Shown in pieces: positions 1-6,369 of a stretch of 13,346 nucleotides of DNA. The position numbers and the translations under genes are program-made. Numbering within the stretch: the first letter of the stretch is position 1; each line of letters starts with the position of its first letter. Source of the DNA: Bacteroidota bacterium. GTDB taxonomy: Bacteria; Bacteroidota; Bacteroidia; Bacteroidales; VadinHA17. The stretch is from positions 1 to 13,346 of the forward strand of contig JADFUQ010000114.1 of assembly GCA_015222065.1 (NCBI GenBank). The letters run 5' to 3'. The notes under the pieces are model-generated. The model was given only the letters and a program-made list of their open reading frames with translations. It ran no database searches and was not told the DNA's origin.

Positions 1-163
1 AAAATTCAAATTTGATGCCAATCTTTAAGTAATTCCATTTTTTTTTCTTACTTTTTTAACAATATATCATAATGCACTAGTAGTCTTTTGTTTATAGAAT
101 AAAGAATCATAAGTAATTTAGTGGCTCTGTTCTAATTTGTATATCTTAAACTAAACTCATTAC
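1..163. other. AT-rich non-coding stretch
   Basis: Stops are frequent in the frames I followed, and I recognise no gene, repeat or RNA here. If the truncated T9SS gene downstream was broken by an insertion, its missing 5' part is not in this stretch. Confidence 0.5.
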
Positions 164-202
164 TGTCCGGTAATAAGTTGAACAGTTTCAATTTCAGCCG
201 TC

Positions 203-245
203 AGTCTCGAGACTTATTGATAATAGGCAGCCACTTCAGTGGCTG
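203..245. repeat. Two adjacent perfect palindromes
   Basis: AGTCTCGAGACT (203-214) is a perfect 12-bp palindrome. CAGCCACTTCAGTGGCTG (228-245) is an 8-bp perfect stem with a TC loop. They belong to the hairpin cluster that runs to 423. Confidence 0.6.
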
Positions 246-306
246 TTATTAATATATACAACACATGCCAAGCAGCCCGAGGACTAGAATGGCCGATTTT
301 CTTTAT

Positions 307-423
307 CAGGTATTGAAATATCTGCCTGTTTTCATTCTATCCCTATGGGATGAATAATAATTGTTAATCCTTTGTATCAGGCATTGAAATGCCTGTCTAT
401 TATCTTTCAGTCCGCTGGCGGAC
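307..423. repeat. Alternating REP-like hairpin array
   Basis: Four hairpins follow each other. 307-324 has an 8-bp stem with one G-T pair and a GA loop. 334-355 pairs ATTC/GAAT and ATCCC/GGGAT around TAT with one bulged base. 378-395 is CAGGCATTGAAATGCCTG, a perfect 8-bp stem with the same GA loop as the first. 410-423 is GTCCGCTGGCGGAC, a 6-bp stem with a TG loop. The first and third share the TATCAGGyATTGAAAT core and are 71 bp apart, so one hairpin type repeats with another between. Such clusters are typical of REP elements moved by RAYT/Y1 transposases; no such gene is present here. Confidence 0.6.
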
Positions 424-541
424 GAAGAGAAGGGTATTTAATATAAGGATTTTGATTTCAAATCGAAAGATATTTCAAAGAACTTCTATCGCTTATATAT
501 GTTAGTCTTCCCGAACTTATATATATTTATTAACCGGACAT

Positions 542-925
542 AAAGCACAGATTGAAGGATTGGAGGAAGGATATGGTCAGATTTTCTGTGAGGTCACAAA
601 TACGTGTGGTTCAGCCGAGGAACGTTTGCTTGTATGGATTGAATGTTGGGGTTTCAAAATGTCTCCAAATCCAGCTGATGATTTAGTTACTATTAGCGTC
701 GAAGATATAAAACAGGGTTCTCTTAAATCTAAAAATCCTGATACATTCAAAAACGAATATGAAGTAACAGTATATAATAATCTTCAAGTTAAAATATATC
801 ATCTAAAAACAAATGAGCCATCAATTCAAATAGATACAAAAAATTTGGCAAGTGGAGTGTATTCTGTTCATATAACTCCGAAAGGAAAGGAAAAGATAGT
901 TAAGCAATTAATTGTAACCCACTGA
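542..925 (+). pseudogene. 5'-truncated T9SS-secreted protein (Ig-like domain end plus Por sorting tail)
   Basis: The frame is open from 506 but has no convincing start. The first usable start would be a TTG at 560 with no leader or signal peptide, which a T9SS cargo must have. Protein-like sequence begins near 545. It shows the last strands of an Ig/PKD-like domain (GQIFCEVTNTCGSAEERL, typical of repeats ending V-TN-CGSA), then SPNPADDLVTI, a linker, and LASGVYSVHITPKGKEKIVKQLIV. That is a complete type A C-terminal sorting domain (Por_Secre_tail), which directs export across the outer membrane by the type IX system. The 5' part is missing; the coding sequence begins right beside the inverted-repeat end at 540, suggesting interruption by an element. 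The tail is intact, so the break may be recent. A short expressed ORF from TTG is possible but unlikely to be exported. Confidence 0.7.
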
Positions 926-928
926 TAG

Positions 929-958
929 GAAGACCTGCTGAAGGGGGCTTTTTTTTTT
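929..958 (+). terminator. Possible weak terminator after the T9SS fragment
   Basis: A G-run followed by ten T residues lies just past the stop codon. The stem is short and interrupted (AAG and CC pairing with GG and CTT around a 9-nt loop), so only the T-run argues for termination. Confidence 0.3.
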
Positions 959-991
959 ATAATACATTATAATTCTTTTTAAACATAGGTT

Positions 992-999
992 TATTTTTG
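992..999 (+). promoter_or_regulatory. Candidate Bacteroidetes -7 box for the lipoprotein gene
   Basis: TATTTTTG matches the Bacteroidetes TAnnTTTG consensus and lies 52 bp upstream of the start codon. No good TTTG (-33) element sits at the usual ~19 bp upstream, so this is tentative. Confidence 0.35.
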
Positions 1000-1050
1000 C
1001 TTTTTTACATATATGTTATACTTTTACTAAATAATAACACTTAATTAGCC

Positions 1051-1497
1051 ATGAAAAATTTATTTATTTCGATCTTATTTATTGTAGTATCATCGTTCAT
1101 CGGTTGCGAGAATGAAAAATTAGATGATAGTAAACCAATTTTATTTAAAAATGATTTTAAGGTATACCATCCCGATGTAATAATAGCTCCGGAAAAAGAC
1201 GATTATACAATTGAGGAAGTTCTTTTAGATGGAGATATTTTAACCATTAGTTTTCACTTCGGTGGCGGAAGTCTTGATTTTCCCAATGAATTAATAATTA
1301 CTGATGGTCCAACATCCGATGATCCACCACAAGTTGAATTATATCTTTATTTTCCTTCGTACACGGATTTGCGACTAGCATATCTTTACAAGGAATTGAA
1401 ATTTAATTTAAAACCACTTAAAAAGGAATTTAAGAATGGTAAATATCAGTTAAATCTAATTGGCTGGGATGAACCTATTTATTATGAAATTCCCTAA
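1051..1497 (+). CDS. Small lipoprotein of unknown function
   Basis: The 148-residue product starts with a Lys-containing n-region, a hydrophobic stretch (residues 4-15) and the lipobox SFIGC with the lipidated Cys at 19, followed by acidic residues. It is therefore predicted to be cleaved by signal peptidase II and anchored in a membrane. The mature part is a small, mostly beta-strand-like domain with a glycine turn (FHFGGGSLDF) and a C-terminal LKFNLKPLKKEFKNGKYQLNLIGW stretch read in two parts: a strand, then 'PLKK', then a second strand. This order (Gly-rich strand, hydrophobic strands, 'F-L-PLK') resembles small uncharacterised Bacteroidetes lipoproteins, but I cannot assign a function. 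It stands alone between two T9SS remnants. The frame stays open past its TAA to 1635, but I treat that as coincidence. Confidence 0.75.
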   Translation: MKNLFISILFIVVSSFIGCENEKLDDSKPILFKNDFKVYHPDVIIAPEKDDYTIEEVLLDGDILTISFHFGGGSLDFPNELIITDGPTSDDPPQVELYLYFPSYTDLRLAYLYKELKFNLKPLKKEFKNGKYQLNLIGWDEPIYYEIP

Positions 1498-1575
1498 ACA
1501 AAAAAACTCTTCTTCAAAAATGGCTTTTCTTTTATAGTTTGCTTGATCTATTTCTTTTTGTACGTAACAAGTAAA

Positions 1576-1635
1576 GGTTACAAAGTCGCTCCAAATCCAG
1601 CCGATGATTTAATTACCTGGGAATTTCAGGAGTAG
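1576..1635 (+). pseudogene. Second, badly truncated T9SS sorting-tail remnant
   Basis: Translation gives GYKVAPNPADDLITWEFQE and a stop. The first 41 bases (1576-1616) match 650-690 of the truncated T9SS gene at 35 of 41 positions, by my count. Only the PNP start motif of the sorting domain remains; the rest of the tail and all the cargo are gone. It is either a partial duplication or the last trace of a neighbouring cargo gene. Confidence 0.65.
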
Positions 1636-1648
1636 AGTGAAAATATTG

Positions 1649-1684
1649 AAATGGGCAAATTCAAATAAGTGGATTTGCTCATTT
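1649..1684 (+). terminator. Intrinsic terminator upstream of thrS
   Basis: A 14-bp stem (1649-1662 with 1671-1684, two G-T pairs, otherwise complete) closes an 8-nt loop AAATAAGT and runs into a T-rich tract. It lies upstream of the thrS promoter box, so it ends upstream transcription rather than attenuating thrS. The stem is nearly symmetric and A-rich on its left flank, so it may also work on the other strand. Confidence 0.7.
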
Positions 1685-1714
1685 TTAATTTTAGTCATTT
1701 TACTCATTTTATAT

Positions 1715-1722
1715 TATCTTTG
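1715..1722 (+). promoter_or_regulatory. Promoter -7 box of the thrS operon
   Basis: TATCTTTG matches TAnnTTTG, 32 bp before the thrS start. The region 19 bp further up (near 1691) holds only a weak TTAG. It is placed between the upstream terminator and the first gene of the operon, as expected. Confidence 0.6.
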
Positions 1723-1754
1723 CAAACTGTTTCAGCCAAGTAAAAACAGAGTAT

Positions 1755-3686
1755 ATGATAAGAATTGAATTTCCGGATAAGTCAAAAAAAGAATTCCCTG
1801 AAGGTGTTACGGGCATTGAGATTGCAAAAAGTATAAGTCCCGGGCTTGCAAGGGAAGTACTTTCAATTACTGTAAATGGAGATATCTTTGATTTAACCAG
1901 ACCTATCTATAATAATGCAGCAATAAAACTCCATAAGTGGGATGACCCTGAAGGAAAGCATACTTTCTGGCATTCATCTGCACATTTATTGGCTGAAGCG
2001 CTTGAAGCCTTGTACCCCGGAATAAAATTTGGTATTGGACCTGCAATTGAACATGGATTTTATTACGATGTTGATCTTCCCGGAGATAAGGTTATTACCG
2101 AAAAAGACCTGCCAAAAATAGAGCAGAAAATGACTGAACTGGCAAGGCAAAAAAATGAATTCTGTAGAAAGGAAACCGGCAAGAAAGAAGCATTAGAAAA
2201 ATATACTAAAAAAGGAGATGAATATAAACAAGAGCTGATCAGTGAGCTGAATGATAAAGAAATCACCTTATATACTAATGGAAACTTCACTGATCTTTGC
2301 AAAGGACCCCACTTACCTTCTACTGAATCAATCAAAGCTATAAAATTGTTGAGCATTGCAGGAGCATACTGGAGGGGTGATGAGAACAGAAAACAGCTCA
2401 CCAGAATTTACGGAGTATCATTTCCGAAACAGAAGTTGCTTGATGAACATCTTAAGATGCTTGAAGAAGCAAAAAAGAGGGATCACCGGAAGATTGGCAA
2501 AGAACTCGAACTATTCACCTTTAGTCAAAGGGTTGGCCAGGGACTTCCATTATGGTTACCAAAAGGTGCAAAATTGAGAGAACGATTAGAAGATTTCCTG
2601 AAAGATTTACATCGTAAGTACGGATATGAGCCGGTTATCAGTCCTCACATTGGACAGAAAGAACTTTATGTCATATCAGGTCATTATGATAAATATGGAA
2701 AAGATTCATTTAAACCAATTCATTCTCCGGACGAGAAAGAAGAATTCCTTCTTAAACCTATGAACTGTCCGCATCATTGCGAAATTTACAGGTTTAAGCC
2801 ACATACATATAAAGAGTTACCAATCCGGTATGCTGAGTTTGGAACCGTTTACCGCTACGAGCAGAGTGGTGAATTGCATGGTTTAACAAGAGTGCGTGGA
2901 TTTACCCAGGATGATGCACATATTTTTTGCCGGCCCGACCAGTTAAAGGAAGAGTTTATTAAAGTAATTGATATCGTATTTAGTATTTTCAAAGCTCTGG
3001 ATTTCCACAACTTTACAACTCAGGTATCATTACGTGATCCGGAAGATAAAACAAAGTATATTGGAAGTGATGAAAACTGGGAAAAATCTGAACAGGCAAT
3101 TTTAGAAGCATGTGAAGAAAAAGGGCTTAAAATTAAAATAGTTAAAGGTGAAGCAGCATTTTACGGCCCTAAACTTGATTTTATGGTTAATGATATTATC
3201 GGAAGGGAATGGCAGCTTGGCACAATTCAGATTGATTATAACCTGCCCGAAAGATTTGAACTTGAATATATTGGTGCTGATGATGTAAAACACAGGCCTG
3301 TAATGATCCACCGGGCACCATTTGGGTCAATGGAGCGGTTTGTTGCCTTGCTTATTGAACATACTGAAGGGAAATTTCCTCTTTGGTTAACACCTGATCA
3401 GGTCGTCATACTGCCAATCAGTGAAAAATTCAATGATTACGCTAAAAAAGTTTTTAATTTCCTAAATAATTACGATATTCGCACCCTGATTGACGATCGT
3501 AACGAAAAGATTGGCAGGAAAATAAGGGATAATGAACTTAAACGTATCCCTTATCTACTTATTGTAGGTGAGAAGGAAATGAATGAGAAATCAGTTGCAG
3601 TTAGAAAACAAGGCGAAGGAAACCAGGGAAATATGAAATTGGAGGAGTTTGCAGAATTTATTGTTAAGAAAGCAAAAATTAAATAA
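1755..3686 (+). CDS. thrS: Threonyl-tRNA synthetase
   Basis: Charges tRNA-Thr with threonine and edits mis-attached serine; cytoplasmic. The 643 residues match the usual full length. Order: TGS domain (about 1-62); editing domain (about 65-225) with H73, H77 (FWHSSAHLL), C182 and H186 (DLCKGPH), the same numbering as in E. coli; class II catalytic core (about 245-545) with zinc ligands C338 (MNCPHHCE), H388 (DDAHIF) and H519 (MIHRAPFGSMERF), motif 2 arginines around 367-381 and motif 3 around R528; anticodon-binding domain (about 546-643) with VGEKE near the end. All catalytic and editing residues are present. The ATG at 1755 gives a normal N-terminus and follows the promoter box. It is the first gene of the conserved thrS-infC-rpmI-rplT operon, 26 bp before infC. 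Confidence 0.98.
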   Translation: MIRIEFPDKSKKEFPEGVTGIEIAKSISPGLAREVLSITVNGDIFDLTRPIYNNAAIKLHKWDDPEGKHTFWHSSAHLLAEALEALYPGIKFGIGPAIEHGFYYDVDLPGDKVITEKDLPKIEQKMTELARQKNEFCRKETGKKEALEKYTKKGDEYKQELISELNDKEITLYTNGNFTDLCKGPHLPSTESIKAIKLLSIAGAYWRGDENRKQLTRIYGVSFPKQKLLDEHLKMLEEAKKRDHRKIGKELELFTFSQRVGQGLPLWLPKGAKLRERLEDFLKDLHRKYGYEPVISPHIGQKELYVISGHYDKYGKDSFKPIHSPDEKEEFLLKPMNCPHHCEIYRFKPHTYKELPIRYAEFGTVYRYEQSGELHGLTRVRGFTQDDAHIFCRPDQLKEEFIKVIDIVFSIFKALDFHNFTTQVSLRDPEDKTKYIGSDENWEKSEQAILEACEEKGLKIKIVKGEAAFYGPKLDFMVNDIIGREWQLGTIQIDYNLPERFELEYIGADDVKHRPVMIHRAPFGSMERFVALLIEHTEGKFPLWLTPDQVVILPISEKFNDYAKKVFNFLNNYDIRTLIDDRNEKIGRKIRDNELKRIPYLLIVGEKEMNEKSVAVRKQGEGNQGNMKLEEFAEFIVKKAKIK

Positions 3687-3701
3687 TTATTATTTTAAAA
3701 A

Positions 3702-3710
3702 AAGGGGGAG
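3702..3710 (+). promoter_or_regulatory. Strong Shine-Dalgarno sequence of infC
   Basis: AAGGGGGAG is purine-rich and complementary to the 3' end of 16S rRNA with one mismatch. Strong Shine-Dalgarno sites are unusual in Bacteroidetes, so this one points to a special initiation: the only in-frame candidate starts near it are AUA codons at 3713 and 3719. Confidence 0.6.
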
Positions 3711-3712
3711 TT

Positions 3713-4279
3713 ATAGCCATATCAAATTTTAAAAGAGGACCCAAAAAAAAGGCTCAATTTCAACACAGTATAAATGAGAGTATTAGAGCCAAAACAGTTA
3801 TGCTTGTTGGTGATAATATTGAAGAAGGACAAAGTATTTGTTCTGTTGAAGAAGCCTTGAGAATGGCTGATGAAATGAATCTTGATCTTGTTGAGATTGC
3901 ACCTCAGAATGATCCGCCAGTATGCAAAATCCTTGATTATCAAAAGTTTCTTTATCAATTGAAAAAGAAACAAAAGGCCATAAAAGCCAAAACAATGAAA
4001 GTGGTTATTAAGGAATTGCGATTTGGCCCAAATACAGATGATCATGATTACAATTTCAAACTCAAGCATGCTGAAAAGTTCCTCAATGATGGTGCTAAAG
4101 TCAAAGCTTTTGTTTTCTTCAAGGGTCGTTCTATACTTTTTAAAGAAAAAGGTGAGATCCTTCTTCTCAGGCTGGCACAAGATCTCGAGGAACTTGGAAT
4201 TGTTGAACAAATGCCAAAGCTTGAAGGGAAGAGAATGACAATGTTTATTTCACCAAAAACTCAGGGAAAAAAGAAGTAA
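3713..4279 (+). CDS. infC: Translation initiation factor IF-3, with a probable AUA start
   Basis: Binds the 30S subunit, keeps it apart from 50S and proofreads the initiator codon. From 3713 the product is 188 residues, the normal IF-3 length. The first ATG in frame is at 3800 (residue 30) and would remove the conserved basic N-terminus, visible upstream as NFKRGPKKK then HSINESIRA. No ATG, GTG or TTG lies in frame between the thrS stop and 3800, so translation must start at a rare codon. ATA at 3713 gives M-A-I-S-N-F-K-R-G; ATA at 3719 gives M-S-N-F-K-R-G and better spacing from the Shine-Dalgarno site. E. coli infC starts at AUU, and IF-3 represses its own synthesis by rejecting that codon, so the same autoregulation is likely. 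Domains: N-domain (about 18-85; LVGDN, DLVEIAPQNDPPVCKILDY), a Lys-rich linker (about 90-105), C-domain (106-182; KELRFGPNTDDHDYNFK). Confidence 0.93.
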   Translation: MAISNFKRGPKKKAQFQHSINESIRAKTVMLVGDNIEEGQSICSVEEALRMADEMNLDLVEIAPQNDPPVCKILDYQKFLYQLKKKQKAIKAKTMKVVIKELRFGPNTDDHDYNFKLKHAEKFLNDGAKVKAFVFFKGRSILFKEKGEILLLRLAQDLEELGIVEQMPKLEGKRMTMFISPKTQGKKK

Positions 4280-4310
4280 TATTAATCAATAACCTAAAAA
4301 GCATATAAAA

Positions 4311-4508
4311 ATGCCTAAGATGAAGACAAATCCGGGTGCAAAAAAAAGATTTGCATTAACCGGATCGGGAAAAATAAAGAGGAAACATGCCTATAAAAGT
4401 CATATACTAACCAAGAAACACAAAAAAAGAAAAAGGAATCTCGGTTATTTTGGCGAAGTTCATAGCTCGGACGAAAAGAATATCAAGTTATTGTTAGGAA
4501 TGAAATAG
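4311..4508 (+). CDS. rpmI: Large-subunit ribosomal protein L35 (bL35)
   Basis: The 65-residue product is very basic and carries the L35 pattern: MPKMKTNPGAKKRF at the start, TGSGKIKR, then a cluster of Lys, Arg and His (KKHKKRKRNL), ending near a short hydrophobic helix (KLLLGMK). It is part of the 50S subunit. It sits 31 bp after infC and 106 bp before rplT in the standard operon order. The gap to rplT is longer than the other gaps and holds a candidate control structure. Confidence 0.97.
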   Translation: MPKMKTNPGAKKRFALTGSGKIKRKHAYKSHILTKKHKKRKRNLGYFGEVHSSDEKNIKLLLGMK

Positions 4509-4562
4509 GATTGAATCTACCCGTTAAATTATTAAATTTTAATTATTTATTAACAGAGTGAA

Positions 4563-4594
4563 TTAGCTAAAAAGAGTCTATAACAGACCGCTAA
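4563..4594 (+). promoter_or_regulatory. Candidate L20-binding RNA hairpin in the rplT leader
   Basis: TTAGC (4563-4567) pairs with GCTAA (4590-4594), and GTCT (4576-4579) pairs with AGAC (4585-4588) around an ATAAC loop. Between the two helices is an asymmetric internal loop of eight A-rich bases against one C. L20 is known to repress its own operon by binding an irregular stem that copies its 23S rRNA site, two helices separated by an internal loop. The place (20 bp before rplT) and shape fit, but this is from hand pairing. A Bacteroidales RNA motif near L20 genes has been reported; I cannot tell if this is the same. Confidence 0.4.
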
Positions 4595-4614
4595 CCATTC
4601 AAAAAATTAAAGCT

Positions 4615-4968
4615 ATGCCAAGAGCAACAAATAAAGTAGCTTCAAAAAGAAGAAGAAAAAAGGTCATAAAACAGACCAAAGGGCAATTTGGTCGAAGGAA
4701 AAATGTTTATACTGTTGCCAAAAATGCCCTTGAAAAAGGACTTCAGTATTCATATTATGACAGGAAAAAGAAGAAAAGGAATTTTAGATCACTTTGGATT
4801 CAGCGAATTAATGCCGCAGTACGCCAATATGATATGTCCTATTCCGAATTCATAGGAAAGATTAATAAAAAAGGAATTTTACTTAGCCGTAAAGTACTTG
4901 CCGATCTTGCAATGAATCATCCAAAAGCTTTTGAAGCAGTTGTGAATAAAGTGAAAAATGTTAAATAG
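4615..4968 (+). CDS. rplT: Large-subunit ribosomal protein L20 (bL20)
   Basis: The 117-residue product matches L20 along its length: MPRATNKVASKRRRKK, the basic extended N-terminus that threads 23S rRNA; KGQFGRRKNVYTVAKNAL; DRKKKKRNFRSLWIQRINAA, the best-conserved block; and a helical C-terminal domain (MSYSEFIGKI, LSRKVLADLA). L20 is needed early in 50S assembly and is the usual repressor of this operon. It is the last gene before a strong terminator. Confidence 0.98.
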   Translation: MPRATNKVASKRRRKKVIKQTKGQFGRRKNVYTVAKNALEKGLQYSYYDRKKKKRNFRSLWIQRINAAVRQYDMSYSEFIGKINKKGILLSRKVLADLAMNHPKAFEAVVNKVKNVK

Positions 4969-4996
4969 GTAATTTTCAACATATTTTCAGTTTAAT

Positions 4997-5024
4997 GGGA
5001 AGTCAGTAAGACCTCCCTTTTTTT
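4997..5024 (+). terminator. Intrinsic terminator of the thrS-rplT operon
   Basis: GGGA (4997-5000) pairs with TCCC (5014-5017) and GTC (5002-5004) with GAC (5010-5012), with one A/C mismatch between them and an AGTAA loop. Seven T residues follow directly. It starts 28 bp after the rplT stop codon. Confidence 0.88.
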
Positions 5025-5133
5025 ATCTTTATATAATATAATAAGAACATAGCTTCGCAATAAATCTTTGATTTATTTCACAGGGTTAATTAAAAAAAAC
5101 CTTAATTTTCAGGTTTCATAAATAATTAGTTAT
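5025..5133. other. Intergenic stretch with two small hairpins
   Basis: AATAAAT/ATTTATT (5059-5065 with 5071-5077) and AAACCT/AGGTTT (5097-5102 with 5111-5116) form small stems. I see no gene. The stretch leads into the heptamer repeat element. Confidence 0.5.
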
Positions 5134-5163
5134 TAGTCGGCAGTCCACAGTCAACAGTCGGCA
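5134..5163. repeat. Heptamer array, CAGTCGG-type, left outer arm
   Basis: Four 7-bp units follow one another: (T)AGTCGG, CAGTCCA, CAGTCAA, CAGTCGG, then CA. The same motif returns inverted at 5485-5518, so the two arrays bracket palindrome A. Confidence 0.75.
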
Positions 5164-5210
5164 AAAAAGTAAATAACAATCAAACAATTATAACACAATT
5201 AAATGTAAAA

Positions 5211-5418
5211 AATCACAAATAACAAGCACCTATTTGCAAGTAAATTACAAATGACAAGCACCAAATATCAAATAAATTTCAAATCCCAATGTTCAAAAAA
5301 AAAGAAAAAGAAAAGCATAAAGACAATATGTAGGTTAATTCTTTATTGAATTTTTGTTATTTGTAAATTGGAGTTTATTTGAGATTTGAGATTTGTTATT
5401 TGCTATTTGTTATTTAAC
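5211..5418. repeat. Long heptamer-built palindrome, copy A
   Basis: The left arm (5211-5300) is a chain of 7-mers ending in CAA (for example ATTACAA, ATGACAA, GCACCAA, ATATCAA at 5244-5271), then an 11-mer ATAAATTTCAA (5272-5282), then ATCCCAA and TGTTCAA. The right arm (5346-5418) is the approximate reverse complement with the same grammar, its 11-mer at 5368-5378. Between them is an A-rich apex of about 45 bp. The two 11-mers are 96 bp apart, exactly as in copy B. No ORF. It could fold into a long imperfect hairpin in RNA or extruded DNA. It fills the space between the rplT terminator and dapB. Confidence 0.8.
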
Positions 5419-5443
5419 ACTTGGTCCTTAAATTTATTATTTG

Positions 5444-5461
5444 TTTGACTTTATGGACTGA
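5444..5461. repeat. Inverted TCAGTCCATAAAGTCAAA motif
   Basis: TTTGACTTTATGGACTGA is the reverse complement of a motif also found at 8059-8074 and 13244-13260, and in inverted form with one change at 8255-8271. It appears to be an end motif of these intergenic elements. Confidence 0.6.
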
Positions 5462-5484
5462 TATTATATAGTCCGGTCTTCAAA

Positions 5485-5518
5485 TTGCCGACTGCCGACT
5501 GAAGATTGCCGACTTAAG
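5485..5518. repeat. Heptamer array, CAGTCGG-type, right outer arm
   Basis: Read on the minus strand it is AGTCGGC, AATCTTC, AGTCGGC, AGTCGGC, AA, again a 7-bp period. It pairs with the array at 5134-5163 over about 30 bp with several mismatches, making a nested palindrome of about 385 bp around copy A. Confidence 0.7.
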
Positions 5519-5595
5519 AATGCGAAGTATAATGAAATTTGACACTATCAAGCCATAAACATTAATATTCTAATACACTAATAAAGCCACTGATC

Positions 5596-6312
5596 ATGCA
5601 TATAGGAATAATCGGTTATGGAAAAATGGGACGGGAAATTGAAAAATCGGCTCTGAAAAAGGGACATTCAATAGAGTTTATTATTGATGAGAATAATAAG
5701 GAAGATCTGAATAATAATAATCTGAAAAAGATCGATGTAGCTATCGAATTTACCCGCCCTGTCGCTGCATTTGAAAATATCAGGAAGTGTCTGGAAGCAA
5801 AAACCCCTGTTGTATCAGGTACTACGGGTTGGTTGGCTAAGTATAATGAAGCAGTTGAACTCTGCAGGAAAATAAACGGATCATTTCTGTACGCTTCAAA
5901 TTTTAGTATTGGTGTAAATATTTTATTTCATCTCAATGCCACCCTGGCAAAAATCATGAATAATTTCGAGCAATATGATGTTGAAATAAATGAGATCCAC
6001 CACACCGCAAAACTTGATTCACCCAGTGGCACAGCAATTACACTGGCTGATAGTATTATCAAAAACGTGGAGAGAAAAAAGGAATGGAAAAATAAACAAA
6101 CTGCAAACAAACAAACCCTCAGCATACTCTCTGAAAGAAAAGATACTGTGCCGGGCACCCATATTATAAAATATAATTCAAATGTCGATTGTATTGAATT
6201 GAAACATGAGGCAAAAAGCAGGGCAGGATTTGCTCATGGAGCAATAATAGCAGCTGAGTTTATAAAAAATAAGATAGGGGTTTATAGAATGGAAGATGTT
6301 CTGGGTATATAA
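5596..6312 (+). CDS. dapB: 4-hydroxy-tetrahydrodipicolinate reductase
   Basis: Reduces 4-hydroxy-tetrahydrodipicolinate with NAD(P)H in the pathway to diaminopimelate and lysine; cytoplasmic. The 238 residues are near the usual length. Residues 1-17 hold the nucleotide-binding loop (IGIIGYGKMGREI). VSGTTGW (73-79) and ASNFSIGVN (100-108) line the active site. EIHHTAKLDSPSGTA (133-147) is the family signature with the catalytic His pair (135/136) and Lys139. SRAGFAHGAIIAAEFI (208-223) is the conserved C-terminal dimer/cofactor segment. The acidic D31-E32 after strand 2 suggests NADH may be accepted as well as NADPH. A weak hairpin (TATAGA/TCTATA, 6324-6340) follows the stop, without a T-run. 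It stands between two long palindromes and is followed by lepB on the same strand. No other dap gene is near. Confidence 0.97.
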   Translation: MHIGIIGYGKMGREIEKSALKKGHSIEFIIDENNKEDLNNNNLKKIDVAIEFTRPVAAFENIRKCLEAKTPVVSGTTGWLAKYNEAVELCRKINGSFLYASNFSIGVNILFHLNATLAKIMNNFEQYDVEINEIHHTAKLDSPSGTAITLADSIIKNVERKKEWKNKQTANKQTLSILSERKDTVPGTHIIKYNSNVDCIELKHEAKSRAGFAHGAIIAAEFIKNKIGVYRMEDVLGI

Positions 6313-6369
6313 TCATCCCACTATATAGAACACGTCTATAAAATCCGAAAGTTTATATAAATACTAAAA
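6313..6369. other. Short spacer between dapB and palindrome B
   Basis: It contains only the small TATAGA/TCTATA hairpin (6324-6340). I see no gene. Confidence 0.5.

Larger units (their letters stand above)
164..540. repeat. Segment bounded by imperfect inverted repeats; possible remnant of a small mobile element
   Basis: The left end reads TGTCCGGTAATAA (164-176). The right end reads TTATTAACCGGACA (527-540), whose reverse complement is TGTCCGGTTAATAA, the same sequence with one extra base. The ~375 bp between holds several short palindromes and no ORF of note. The open frame of the truncated T9SS gene becomes protein-like immediately after the right end, as if the element had interrupted it. 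The bases outside the ends (TA before 163, TA at 541-542) could be a 2-bp target duplication only if one base is allowed to be asymmetric, so no duplication is proven. It could be a MITE-like or decayed insertion sequence; I do not recognise the family. Confidence 0.35.

Noticed and set aside
1498..1635. Read-through of the lipoprotein frame into the T9SS tail remnant, as a fusion
   Set aside because: The TAA at 1495-1497 is in frame and the intervening translation (rich in F, K and Y) looks non-coding. The tail begins with a separate PNP motif; I treat the common frame as chance.
2063..2401. Antisense ORFs inside thrS, infC, dapB, larC and larE
   Set aside because: They overlap well-supported genes, and their translations show no recognisable domains.
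5211..5418. CRISPR array
   Set aside because: The repeats are 7-bp with no unique spacers, and the arms are inverted, not direct repeats of 25-40 bp.
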